The notes under the pieces were generated by a model. That model was not told where the DNA came from, made no database searches, and saw only the letters and a program-made list of their open reading frames with translations. A stretch of 64,000 nt of DNA. It comes from Anniella stebbinsi. Taxonomy: Eukaryota; Chordata; Lepidosauria; Squamata; Anniellidae. Shown one piece after another: positions 1 to 12,078 of this stretch; position 1 is the stretch's first letter, and every line of letters starts with the position of its first letter. Both the position numbers and the translations under genes were made by a program. The stretch spans positions 104,750,609 through 104,814,608 of the forward strand of contig JARDYH010000003.1 of assembly GCA_029215795.1 (NCBI GenBank), given 5' to 3'.

Positions 1-244
1 GTTTTGTGAATGGCTGTGAGATGTTGTAGAATCATCCAGTCATGTTTTTTGTCATTTCTACATGTGCTTTTCATTTACATCAATGGGGGGTCCAAACACG
101 GGTAATTTATATTCTTTATTTGATAAAGTAATTGATCAGTTTGCCAAAATGAAAGCAAGGAAAAAGTAATTCAAGTAAAGCTACCTGTGTAAATATTGGA
201 TGAGTCACAAGTGGGACGTTGCAATAAAATGTTCGAGAGTGGAG

Positions 245-700
245 CTCCCCCACCCACAGTTACTCAGAACTCTGTGCACACTAAGTTCCCCCCCACCTTC
301 ATTTTTTTTTCTTGGGGAGGACTGGGTGGACATTCATGTGTCCAGTCCCAGCCACATTACGATTTTGCAGTGATTTCTCCATTGATTTCTATGAGCAACT
401 CTCACCTTTTCATCCCGGGGGGCTGTCTATGCACGGTCAAAGCCCCACGGTGACTGTGAATCTGTGCTGCATCAGTTATATGACACAGCCACAGATTCAA
501 AGTCACCACGGGGCTTTCCCATGAAGTTGCGCAGAAAAATAGTTGGTGACTTACCCTGACTTCTTTGGTGGGACCGCGGTCACCCTGACTCTTCCTCTGT
601 CTGACCAATCTGGGGGACAGTCCTGGTGGAAGGCAAACGGCGACTGATTGCTGGAAAACAGAATGAGGGTAGGTGGGGAGGCTCCAGTACCCGGATGACC
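245..700 (+). mobile_element. Palindromic repeat element, copy 1
   Basis: Contains a 28-nt inverted repeat with three mismatches: arm 439-466 (from AAAGCCCCACGGTGACT) pairs with 490-517 around a 23-nt loop that includes TTATATGACACAGCC. The loop and right side resemble 5,400-5,600, indicating a dispersed family. Outer boundaries are uncertain. No transposase is visible, so it is probably a non-autonomous DNA element. Confidence 0.45.
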
Positions 701-916
701 ACCAGAAACCCCGTGCTCCCTCCTTGGCATTGGGATTATGTGGCACTACCCCAGGTAAGTGAAACCATGGGGTTTTGGGGGAAGGTGGAGCCAACTTGGC
801 ACCATGAAGATAGCCCTTGGGAATATTTAAATAGCTTTTTCTCAGTGTGAATCAGGAAATGACCACTTCCCCATACAGTGGCATAGTTTTCTCCTAGCTG
901 TTTCTATATAGCCATG

Positions 917-949
917 CCTCCTCCTCCTCCTCCTCCTCCTCCTCCTCCT
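917..949 (+). repeat. (CCT)n microsatellite
   Basis: Eleven perfect CCT units in intergenic DNA. Confidence 0.95.
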
Positions 950-1789
950 GCTCCATTCCATCCCCCACCCCCTGTCAGTGTATAAAAGTTCAACAGGGAG
1001 TATTACAGTGTAATGATATCAATAAAAGTGTTTATTATTTGATACACTGTAAATAATTGTTAGTTAGGTAATTATCTTTACATATTGCTTCACATAATTG
1101 AAAGCAGTCACTGCACATCATTTAGGTACATATACCTGAGTGTGTTGTGTCTGTACTGAAGTTGCACTGAACTCAGGCCTTTGACAATCTTTGTCTGGGA
1201 ATGGGTGACCCTTGGCCCCATGTGAAACAGCAGCTCAGTTGTAATTTCAAAACAGACTTGAGGACATATAACACACTGCAGTATGAATCCTAGCAATAGT
1301 AAAAACTTTAATGTTAGCAGCCAGGACCTTGTTATCTAAGAAGATGCAAATAATATTTTTAGTGTTCTGTACTTTTGATTTGTCACTACAATGTGTTACA
1401 AAGTGCTGATTGTATCGTTTCCTATATTCTTGCAAGTGCGTGCCAGGAATTATGAGCAGCAAATGCCTATAAATCTGTATGAATTTGTTTTGGAGCTTTG
1501 CGCTGAGAAGAGAAAAAACTGTTTGGGGGAAAAGAGAGTATAAATGTATTGTTCAAAGGCAAAATCTCTTAATATGCAGAGATTAAATAGGGATTTTGCT
1601 CTGTGAAGCTCCTTTGGGATAATCTTAAAAGTATTAGATTTTTCACAACCATTGTAAGGAGAAAGACAGCAAAAGTTGCTTTAACTGAGGAACCATGGAG
1701 CTAGAAAGTAAATGCCCTGGAAACTGTTTTACAAGATAGATCTATTCAGGCCTAGTCAAGCATTGTCTCATGATCTCATCAGCAGAGAA

Positions 1790-2080
1790 TAATTGCAGGA
1801 GGGCGGATTTCTGTTGAACATTAGGAAAAACTTCTTAATAGTAAGAGTAGTTTGACAATGGAAGTCTTCAAGGAATGCTGGAAGTCTTCAAGGAATGGCT
1901 CTAGCGCTACATGTCCTCTAGTTTTAATTAATTAATTAATTAATTCAATTTCTATACCGCCTAATAGCTGAAGATTACTACCTCTAAATGAGGATTCTCT
2001 AGCTCTACATTCCCTGCAACAAGCAGGGCTTTGGACTACATGGTCCTCTCCAACTCTGATTCTATGAATCACAGAATTGG
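1790..2080 (+). mobile_element. CR1 LINE 3' fragment, interrupted
   Basis: The LRKNFLI-type segment (ACATTAGGAAAAACTTCTT) and the terminal GGACTACATGGTCCTCTCC...GATTCTATGAA are hallmark CR1 3' sequence. About 50 bp of unrelated AT-rich tail (TTAATTAATTAATTAATTAA... ending CCGCCTAATAG) is inserted near 1,920-1,970. GGAAGTCTTCAAGGAATG is duplicated in tandem at about 1,860-1,897. Confidence 0.7.
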
Positions 2081-2124
2081 AGGGGGGCTTGTTACAGTTT
2101 ATACAAATATTGCAATTGTACACT

Positions 2125-2350
2125 GTGATACATTCCATGATACATCCCCTGATGGCTATGTGCTACCTCCAGTATCCAAGGCAGTAAGCCTATGTGCACC
2201 AGTTGCTGGGGGAACATGGGTGGAAGGGTGCTGTTGCACCGTGTCCTGCTTTGTTGGTCCCTGGCCGACAGCTGGTTGGCCACTATGTGAACAGAGTGCT
2301 GGACTATTTGGACCCTCGGTCTGAACCAGCATGGCTCTTCTTATGTTCTT
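2125..2350 (+). mobile_element. LINE 3' end, CR1/L3-like family
   Basis: ACCAGTTGCTGGGG...GTTGGCCACTATGTGA...GTGCTGGACT...CATGGCTCTTCTTATGTTCT is a common amniote LINE 3' end. Related pieces occur at 34,005-34,160, 51,130-51,215 and 51,310-51,670. The exact subfamily is not assigned. Confidence 0.6.
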
Positions 2351-3759
2351 ATAATTACAAAGTTGGATTATTATAATGAGCTAGGGCTGCCTTTGAAAGG
2401 AAAAGAAAAAAAAAGAAACTGAAATAGGTCCAGAATTTGGTGATCTATTATTTGAGCACAGCATGATATAGGGATCATATTACATCAGTTGCTTTTAAGA
2501 TTCCTCTGGAACTTACAACTTTGCTGGTTCAAAAGGCTAACAGATGCGACCTCTAGCACAGGGGTATAGAACTTCCGGCCCAGGGGACAAATCCTGCCAT
2601 CCTGGGGTCCCAGTCTGGCCCTCCAGTGTTCCCCACATGGACCCACCGTGGTGTCCCGGCTTTTGTTTAGCTTTTCCTCATTCTAAAATGTTGAAAATGT
2701 CTCAATTTAGCTAGCAGAATAAGAGCTTTAAACTAAAATATGGTGGTATTTTGGGGCCCACCCTTTTTGCCTCCAGCCTTCTTTTTCTTGCAATGAAAAC
2801 CAGCTCTCCGTTTTGCCCCTAGCATTGTTTATATGTACATCATTTACTTTATACATCCACAAGAAATTGGAAGGTAAGTAATAGATGGTGACAACATAGC
2901 AGCAGAAACCAATATGAGTCCAATACCTGAGTTTTCCTTGACATTATGGAAATGTATAGAGCTGTTTTTTTGCCGTGCTTGGTCCAAGATAGAAGAGCAT
3001 TCAATTGTTTCCAGGCCTGTGGAGGTACATTTGAACTACTTTAAGTGTGATTACGTCTGTCTTCATGCCTAGACACTGGGTTTATTCCTGAATAAACATG
3101 ATTAGTAAGATTTCATTGTAGAGATAAATTTCCACAATTGTTCCTGTCTACAAAATACTAAAAATAAATGTAACTAATTCTTCCATTTTAAAAGCTACAG
3201 TGCAAACCATAATTTGGACGTATGTTGTTGTACGTTGAATTCCATTAGAGAGAAGAAAGCCATTTACAATTGTTGTTTAAAAGGGATTCACATTATTCTT
3301 AATGGGCTCCATGTGCTGAATGTTCTTGAATATTTTGCAAGCTGAAACAAAACAATGTTACAGGGTTTGGTGGTTAAAACTTGATCTCTTTACAACAAAA
3401 AAGTATGTTTTGTCAACCAAGTTTAAACAACTTCATATACAGTATATACAATATATATATATTGTCCGGATGTTTTAATAATTTAATTGAATAACTTAGC
3501 CATTGAAAAACAGTTGCTGACCTTACATAGAACTTGGCATACGCTTCTAGTCAAAATTTATCTCTCAGGCTCGTATGTTCCTCAGACTCCTATTAGGAGA
3601 AGCCAGTTAGGAGAAGCCCATCAAGAAGAAGGCAAGCCAGAGTTTGGATGTCAGGATACGTTGTTTAGCCTCTCCTGCTGGCAGGAAGGGCAAGCAAGAG
3701 CAATAGAGCTGTGAGGAACACCACACGGGCTCACAATTGTTCTGTGTGAACCAGACCTA

Positions 3760-4160
3760 TATGTTCTGGGAGCTGCTCTGAGATCATCAGAGGGCCTTGC
3801 ATGGGATAAATGGCAGGGTGCTTGATGGCAGGGTGCTTAACCCTTTTTCTGTCATTGGCTTCTCTCCTAAACTCCCCCTCCCCATTGCCTTTACCACTCC
3901 AGAGTTCCAGAGCTGCAGTGCGTGTGGTCTGCCTGTTGCTTTAAGACACATGCCTGGGTTGCTGTAGTTGCTCCTGTTTCTTAGGGTGAATGTGGGTTTT
4001 CGCCGTTATCGATCTAGAACTGGTCAGGGTTTGTTAGTTTGTCTGTATGAATAGCTCAAGCAGTTGCTAAACTGTTTGGCATCTATTCATGAATAAAGAA
4101 GGTTCTTGAAGTTACCAAGACTCCTACTGCTTCTTCAGCTTATGGCTGACAAGTTGGAAG
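3760..4160 (+). mobile_element. Possible solo LTR
   Basis: A CT-rich block is followed by a stretch with AATAAA at about 4,092 and a short U5-like tail (CTACTGCTTCTTCAGCTTATGG). This layout resembles an LTR, but no TG...CA ends with target duplication could be fixed and no internal retroviral sequence is present. Confidence 0.3.
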
Positions 4161-5354
4161 GCCATTTCACACAGAGTACAAACACACAGAATGAAACAAT
4201 GAAATGCCACATTTCCCATGTACCGCATTACCCATGTATACCTCTCAGACATGGGTTTGGAACCCCATGAGGTGCGGAATCAACTGTGAAGAGTTTCAGG
4301 AGAAAGAGGTCCTTAGCCTAAGCCAACCCCTGGGTTTTTGTGAATATAAAATGAAGTCCATGTATACAACTTGAAGCTTCATGGAGGGTGACCAAATGCC
4401 AAGCTCTTATATCGTTAATAGTTGTGTAGAACAAGAAATTACATTCTCAATGTCACTGCTTTGTCCACAGAGTTGCTCAGGCATGGTAAAACAGTTGTTG
4501 TTTTTAATTATTCCAGATGAATAAATCTAGAGTGTTTTTACAATCATTAATACAGGGCAATCACTCCACCTTTAAAATACCTTTGGAAGGGAGAAAAAAT
4601 GCCACTTTCATTCTATTCACATTGCATTAAGGTATAAATAAGTTTTAAATTATCTTTTGTGTGGCTTCCTAGAAATTCCAGCTAAGAACAATATTTTACA
4701 TGAATGATTCTAGCATTCTAAATACCTTTATTTGGAAGTAAGTCCCATCAAAGCCAATTGGCTTAATAAATATATGCATTCAGAATCGAGTGCTAGCTTC
4801 CATTTTCAAAATCTTCAGGAGATAAATCACTAATGATTACATTTGTAGAATCCCATTGTCTTAAACGGGTTTATTCCATGCAAAGTAATTATTGGTTAAT
4901 CATTTCCTTGATCTTGTGTTACCAAAATTTACCCTTGTGCCAGACTCATCAGATAAAGATAAAAATCCACTTTGGGGCTTTGGCCTGCGGTGGGATGGGT
5001 GACTACATGTGGATGTTGTCTGCTATGGATTATTCACATTATAGAAGGCAGGATATAAACAGCACAGCTATACAGAATTGCCTTTGTGATAATATTCTTT
5101 TATTGTTACAATAATAGGTCAGTATGCAAAGCTATAATCATTCATACATACCGCTCGCTACAATTGGCAGCCAATTTTCAAACAGTGAGATTTAACTCGG
5201 AGGTTGCAGATCCAGGTATGTGCACTATCCAGTGGTTGGGACTCTCCATCATTTTGCCCTCTTCTTTCTCCTTATATTGATTTTTCAGTTCAACAGGTCT
5301 CATTTGAAACTGCTCTCCATTGCTGATATGTCAGTGTATTGTCTTTCCAGGGGT

Positions 5355-5830
5355 ACCTCTAGATGGACTGTTTCCATCGATATGGCTTCACACTGGCAGC
5401 GTTTTGGTTACATGACGCAGCCGCCAGTGCGAAGTCATCTAGGGGCAAAGGCCCTTTGCTCCGATTAGTGCGACTTTTTGGGAGCGGAGCGGGCAGCCCA
5501 GGAAAAGAGGGTGGAGCAGCAGCACCGCCTCCGTTGTCCTTCCCCCAATTTTGATCAAAACAAAACAAAACAACTTATCTTACCAGCGAGGAGCCAATGC
5601 TCCCAGCCGCCCCTCCAGCTGCCGGCGGGCTGCCGCCCACACAGCGCTGTCAGCAGCTTGAGGAAAAGCCGGTGTGGTGCCCCTCACGTGTAGAGGGACG
5701 TCTGGGAGCGCAAACGCACCTTGCGCCAGGGGCCACAGCTGGTGCAACATATAACCGACGTTGTCAAGAGGGGACCCAGGTTTTGCTCTTTCCTGCATCC
5801 TTCTTGCAAGTCCACAGCCCAGCATTTTAT
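5355..5830 (+). mobile_element. Palindromic repeat element, copy 2
   Basis: Shares the core TTACATGACGCAGCC and the following AGTGCGAAGTCA...GGGCAAAG with copy 1 at 245-700, and again has inverted arms (ATGGCTTCACACTGGC against GCCAGTGCGAAGTCAT). GC-rich in an AT-rich setting. Boundaries are estimates. Its several overlapping open frames look like by-products of base composition. Confidence 0.45.
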
Positions 5831-6027
5831 CACAAGTTCACCAACTGTCCAGGTCATGTTGTCAAATGTTCAGTCTTTGGCATACCTTGCAGCACTGAAA
5901 TTGTTCTAAGGCGTTGGGAATCCCACCCTTTCCCTCCTTAGTTCACAGCCTACCGGAAACCACCCCCATCTCCCATATCTCTCAAAGACATTTGTTGCGC
6001 TAGACTTGTAATCATTGGAATTGTATG

Positions 6028-6030
<3 letters not shown>

Positions 6031-6063
<33 letters not shown>
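6031..6063 (+). repeat. (TA)n microsatellite
   Basis: About sixteen perfect TA units. Confidence 0.95.
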
Positions 6064-6066
<3 letters not shown>

Positions 6067-7336
6067 CAAGAAAAGTCCAAGAAAATTAGCACAATTTGGA
6101 GGTGGTGGGAAGCAACAGGTAAACATATATCTCAGAAGATGGGAATCAATAACCATGTTTAAAATTCTTTATACATTTAGACATTCATAAAAAGTCCAGT
6201 CTCAGGCCTAACCTTCTTCAATGTGCCATTACTAGAGAGTGTTTCTCCACTACTTTCAAAGCCAAAACATGCCAACCACTCACTCAAGAGTTCCTTAGTT
6301 GTCCTCCCAACTCACCAGAGAGTAAAAACATTTACCTGAATGACTCAACAAATCTGCCTTTCTGGGAGGAGAGATGTTCATCCTAAAATCTGAAAATCTA
6401 TTCAACAGCCTTTCCACATTCACTTGGGATAAATGTCTTTGTGATCTTTGCAATCTCCTACTCTGGTCCTACAAATGATCAGCATCACTCTCTTTGGAGT
6501 AGTTTCAGTGTAAGACTTTGAACCTCTAAGCTATTCTACTCATGAGTCAGCTGTAATCAATAAAAAGGCAGGAGATCTATTTTAAAATCAATCCCACTTC
6601 CTTTGATTTTTATTGAGATGGGATTGCGAAGGAGGTAGGAAACTGTGGTGGAAGCAAGATAAACTCTCACATGTACGTATTTTTTATATTATGTCTGCAA
6701 ACACGTGGCCCTGGGATAGCCCTACAGTGAAGCATAGGCAACGGATTTGGGGCACTATTAAAAAGGGGTGAAATTATCATTCACCTTATTTATTTTATAC
6801 CTGACAGGTAACTTTAAATCAGGAGTGCTGAAGTTCAGAGGCCAGCCAGCTAAATCCTGCCCTCTCTTCCCACTCACCATTGCTTGGGGCTTTTGAACAC
6901 ACACACACGGCCAACTCCAAAAGGCTGCAATGCCTCTCCAAAGGCTTTAGTTACTTTCAATAAGAGCTTTAAGCCAATACAGGCTTGTATTTGGGGGGGA
7001 TTTTGGTCCCAAGATAACAGAAGTAGAGTAGGAATGGCGAACTGACAGCCTGGGGTCGGGACATAATCTGTCCCGACGTAACACCACGAGCACCCTCCCT
7101 CCATTTTCTACCTTAGCTGCTTTCCCCTAGATAAGCTGTGGCAAAGAGCTTTTACAGAAAGATACACATCAGTGTGGATAGCAAATATGTTATTGGTAAA
7201 GTCATCCTCTTATATACTTCAGTGGCCTAATATGCTTTATCAAAAGAAGACGGGGAAGGTGTTAAGGGACCCTTGGCTCTGCCACTGCTGACACAGGAGT
7301 GAGTTGTGAAGCTGACATTGTTTGTCTAGTAACCTG

Positions 7337-7691
7337 GGCCTCCTCCACACGGGGCGTTTAATGAGCCTTGAAGGCTCATTATAAATTTTACCTACACACG
7401 AGCGGAGCGCAAAACGGGCGTACAGGCGCGTTATCTCCCCGATAATGCGCATTTTCGAACGCGCGTTAAATAGCGACTTTTATTTTGCTCCGGCCGTTAA
7501 AGCGCATTTTCGCTGTGTGAACAAGCGATTATGCGCATTAACTACCTGGAAAGCGCTTTTTGGGCATCTTTTAATGCGCTTCGCCGCTTCTCGCCGCCTC
7601 CCGTGCAGAGGGATTGTGAGTAAATGCGCCTCCGCGATAATGCGCATAATCGCGGAACCAGGCGCAAAGGCGCATTCTTGTGGAGGGGGCC
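7337..7691 (+). mobile_element. 355-bp GCGC-rich inverted-repeat element, copy A
   Basis: Ends form a 15-nt terminal inverted repeat with two mismatches (GGCCTCCTCCACACG on the left, CTTGTGGAGGGGGCC on the right). It is flanked by CTG on both sides (7334-7336, 7692-7694), a 3-bp duplication of the CWG type favoured by PIF/Harbinger transposases. The interior repeats GCGCATT/AATGCGC many times, giving high CpG. No transposase is encoded; the 106-codon frame inside is a by-product. Copy B has exactly the same length. Confidence 0.7.
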
Positions 7692-9576
7692 CTGCTCAGT
7701 GCAAAATGGAGTGGGTGGGCCTTTACCGTGGGGGCTACTTGGTAATGCAATATCCTACGCCATGAGACTTGCCTATCTGTGCTTATTTAATCTTTAGAAT
7801 AAAATGGCTATTCTACTTGGGCATTTAGGAACTGAGAGAGGCAGGGGATAGTATCTTGTCTTTCATGCTGTTATTAGAAATGTGTGAGATTTCTATGTAT
7901 TTGGTTGTGTTATTGTGCTTATTCTCATTTATTTAATATTGTTAGCTGCCTTGAGGGTGAACATGGGTTTATAAATGAAGTTAATAGATGCTTTAGGAGC
8001 CTTTCCTGGCCAAGAAGGTATAATGTTAAGCACTAAACAGAATGAGTAATACATTTTAAACATGGCCCCTATCAAATACATTGTCTTCTAGAATGACAGA
8101 TGGGTTACCTACCTTGAGGACTGGGTTTCAGACTTGGGGTTCCTTATGCTGGAAACTTCTTGGTGGAGTTGGCAGACATTCTTGTAAGTGTGGGTCTGTC
8201 CCAAGTATACAATGTGCATGGGGGTAGGGAGGGTTGGTTTTAAGTGCAAAAGGAGAGTTTGGATGAAAGGTACTGAACCCTCCCCAGTAACCCTGTCTTA
8301 GGATCTTTTTCCACAGCTAGAGTCACATTCAGTTTTGGAGGTCAGCAGACCACAAGGAAGACAGACCGTGGGGAGGGAAGCCATGGCTGGGAAGAGGGTT
8401 CTCAGTCCTGTTCCATTTTTTGCTCTTAAAGGCGACTTTACCACTCCAGTTTTATAGGTGATTGGTGCAGGCTGGGGCTCCATCACATTTAGGATTATGG
8501 CACGCTCCTTTCCACTTTGGGTGCTGTGGACTCACATGACGTCGTCCTTGTCCTGCACTATTCTCACTTTTTTCCTCCATTCTCGCGGCTTATTTTGTAC
8601 CTGGGAAAGTCCGTTTCATCTTGGAAGTGCGCAATAAAACCCAAATGTAAACCAGTAAATCCGCTTCTGTGTTTGTGGTTGTGTCTTGAAGGACGTTTTC
8701 AGCGAGGAAAGAATAGGGCGTGCTTTTAATCGGCCAGGGCAGTTTTACAACTTACTTCCACCTTTTCATCTTTGGACACCTTAGGAGTTGGCAGGAAGGT
8801 TTCAGGGCTCCAACTCCTTTTTTTTAGCTTCCTTGTTTTGCTGAACCCTTGTCCTGTTGGAATCACAGAACTTCACCCTGACTCCCATCCACCTTAACCT
8901 TTCAAACCACTCTGATCCTTCCTCATACCTCCATTTCTGTCTGCTTCCATCACCCTTCCAAGTGCCTTATTAATCTTCCTAGTGGTTCTCTTCTGTTTTG
9001 TGTAATTATTCTTCCTCCTATATTGTCCTATATTATCCTATATTATATTATCCTATATGGCTGGAGGAAACATTTCCTGGTGCTAGTGAATTTTGTGTTC
9101 TAGTTCCTTTTACTGCCTGAAATCTTCTCAGGCAAAGCAGTTTCATACAAAATCAAGCCCACAGGATGTTTCCAAGGAGACCTGATTTGCAAGACAAAAG
9201 GCTATCCTTTCCAGTGAATCATGACCAGCGAATTGCTAGCCCTGTCCTTGGCAACAGATTAATATCTGAAAGAACTTAGAAGCAATCTTTCGATCTGACA
9301 GGAAGAGAACACAATGTAACTTTGAAATAAAACTGAGCTATGGAATGTGTGTGTGAATGTAGTATGACTTGGATGTAAATACAGTTGAAGTCAATGGGAT
9401 TTACTTTGGAGTAAGGGAACCAGCCATCTCTATTTTATGAACTGGAGATGCTCAGCTTTGCATGATCAAAGGAAAGGAAAAGGGATCCTTCACAAATGCA
9501 AAGAGGTGGAAGAGCGCACTGGTGAACTATCAGCAAAAGATGTAAAGAGCAGGGGAATTAAAGAAAATCTTACAAA

Positions 9577-9825
9577 ATCAAGGGATGAACTGATCTGATT
9601 CAAACTTGGCATGCCGAAAGCTCTCCTAGAGTTTAATCTCTTTATCTGTATAAATCACGGAGATGTAAGCACTTTGGTTAATTTGCATTTTAAAAATTCC
9701 TAAAAATCAAGGCATGGACCTATCGGATTCAAACTTGGCATGTGGAAAGCTCTACTTAAGAGCTCTCAAAATCCCAAGTTTCATCTCTTTAGCTTTAAGA
9801 ATTACACAGATGTAAGCATTTTTGT
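9577..9825 (+). repeat. Two-unit direct repeat, about 129 bp
   Basis: Both units begin AATCAAGG, share GATTCAAACTTGGCATG and GAAAGCTCT, and end near ACAGATGTAAGCA (GGAGATGTAAGCA in unit 1). Unit 1 starts at 9,577 and unit 2 at about 9,706. No coding sense. Confidence 0.6.
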
Positions 9826-10079
9826 ACATCCTAATAGGAGCTCCAATGAGCGAGAAGGGAAGGCTGCTGCGTCCATCACAATGTCCAATGAACTGGAGGG
9901 GGATGGAGAAGGGGCTGGCAGTGTGGGGCAGGCGCAATAGCAGCGGGAGAGCAAAAACAAGACTCCACAGGTATAGCTACGAATAGTGAAAGGGAGGAGC
10001 ACTTGCAGTGCTTCTGAAATGGAGGTAAAAAACCCGGGGGGGGGGGGAGGGAATTGGTGTGATGGAACCCTTAGTCATT

Positions 10080-10260
10080 GAAACAACTACATGCCATGTG
10101 TCTGTTTACCTCTACTTCCCTTTTCCTCCCCTTCCTTTGTTGTTTCCCCTCTGTCAAATTTTAGACTGTAAATTCCTTGGAGGCAGGGACCTTTCCTATT
10201 ATATTCTGTAAAGTGCTATAGGCACTGATGGCGCTACATTAAATAAAATAATTATCTTCT
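10080..10260 (+). repeat. Ancient retroelement tail ('GGCAGGGACCT' family)
   Basis: TTTTAGACTGTAAATTCCTT then GGAGGCAGGGACCT and GCGCTACATTAAATAAA form the 3' end of a widespread old vertebrate repeat. A second copy lies at 41,450-41,610. Family name not assigned. Confidence 0.5.
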
Positions 10261-10321
10261 GTCATCGTATCTACTTTGGCCACAACTTACCAATAGTGCA
10301 TGAACTTTTTGATGAGTCTCA

Positions 10322-10552
10322 GGCTGCCTCTACAAGAGGCATTTAAAGCTCTTTCAAGGCACATTAAAAAATTTACCTCTACAAGAACGGAGTGCAAATC
10401 AGGCGTAGAGGCGCGTTTTCTCTCCGATTATGCGCATTATTGAATGCACATTAAATAGCGAGTTTTATTTTGCTCCGGCAGTTAAAGCGCATTTTGACTA
10501 TGTGAACAAGCGATTCTCCGCATTAACTACTTCTAAAGCGCATTTGAAACAA
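10322..10552 (+). mobile_element. GCGC-rich inverted-repeat element, truncated copy C
   Basis: The left end GGCTGCCTCTACAAGAGGC and the interior (ATTATGCGCATTATTGAA..., TTTTATTTTGCTCCGGC) align with copies A and B, with more changes. The right third and right terminal repeat are missing. An older copy. Confidence 0.65.
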
Positions 10553-11723
10553 CCGGTAAGGTCACTCAGCTCTGAGAAAACCCCCAGGATTTAATAGCCT
10601 GGTATTCTGTTTCCTTTACTAGTACAATTCTCTATTCTCCTCTGGCATCAAGGCCAAGTTTCCTGGGCCACAGTTGCCCTTCTGCTTTCCTATTGAATGG
10701 TCTTACTTGATGCATTTGCTTAGAAAGAACTTGTACACCTGGAGAGAGAACAATTTGCCAGCCCTGGTAAAGTGCCTACTGAATCCCAGAGCCGGGTTCC
10801 ATACAAGGAGAAGCCCTGTTTGACTTGAGAGGAACTCACTCTGTAAACTCCCACGTGAGCCATTGGATCTGAGTCTAAGAGAAGTGGCTACTTTAAAGGC
10901 TCAAATTAATACACAATATTTTGAAATGTACTAGAAACTTTAAAGAGGAGCCCCATTGGCAAAGCTTCAGTCCAAATCTGTTTTTAACCAAAATTGTGGT
11001 GGCTCTGGGATCCCTAATACTGGCTTGGTCATTTCAACATCCCACAGAGTGACTAGGGTTTGGGCAGGAGTTCCAAAAGGTAACTCCCCAAGGATTCTCT
11101 AACACCCCCCCCCCCCTTAGATTCCATCAGCCTCTGGAACAGAACATTCCAATAGAACCACCACCCTTTCAGAGGAAAGAAGCAGCTGCAAGCTCACACC
11201 TCCTCACCAGGCAGTGATCTAAGTATGACAAGGGAGTCAGATGTACCTGGGTCCCCATCCTCTGGGGTTAAAGAAGTTGGCTGCCCATTGTATTGAGTGG
11301 CATATATAATGACTATAGCTTTGCACACTGACCTGTAACTGTAACAAAAGAATATTATCACAAAGACAATTCTATGTGGTTATGCTGTTTATATCCTCCC
11401 CTCTGTAAGGTCCCAAATGCCAGGTCTGATAAGTCTGGCACAAGGGTAAATTTTGGTAACACAATCAAAATTGGAGCCAAATTTGACAGTAGCTGTGGAT
11501 AGGAGTGTTCTTATTGATGACGACAACATCTTCCTGGCCCTTGAGAGAGACCAATTTCTCCCCACCATCATCATTTCAGCAATTCAGACAAAGTCAGCAT
11601 TATTGTCCATAATCAAGTCATAGACGGTAGTTGTGTTATTGTAGGCCAACTTTGTATTTAGCAACAGTATCATCAGAATTGACGGCATATTGATAGGGCA
11701 CCTTAGGTTACTATGGCTGCTAA

Positions 11724-12078
11724 GGCCTCCTCCACACGAGACGTTTAATGAGCCTTGAAGGCTCATTAAAAAATTTACCTCCACAAGCACGGAGCGCAAA
11801 ACGGGCGTACAGGCGCGTTATCTCCCCGATAATGCGCATTTTCGAACGCGCGTTAAATAGCGACTTTTATTTTGCTCCGGCCGTTAAAGCGCATTTTCGC
11901 GGTGTGAACAAGCAATTACGCGCATTAACTGCTTGTAAAGCGCTTTTTGGACATGAATTAATGCGCTTTGCCGCCTCTCGCCGCCTCCGGTGCAGAGGGA
12001 TTAGGAGTAAAAGCGCCTCCGCGATAATGCGCATAATCGCGGAACCGGGCGCAAAAGCGCATCCTTGTGGAGGGGGCC
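11724..12078 (+). mobile_element. 355-bp GCGC-rich inverted-repeat element, copy B
   Basis: Same length and orientation as copy A, with the terminal repeats GGCCTCCTCCACACG and CTTGTGGAGGGGGCC. Interior landmarks (CCCCGATAATGCGCATTTTC, TTTTGCTCCGGCCGTTAA, GCCGCCTC) are shared almost base for base. Flanks are TAA and TCT, so no clear target duplication is seen here. The 117- and 103-codon frames are not genes. Confidence 0.7.

Noticed and set aside
8490..8740. Possible inverted-repeat element (GCACGCTCCTTTCC against GGAAAGAATAGGGCGTGC)
   Set aside because: The match needs several gaps and no related copy is seen in the window; too weak to list as a feature.
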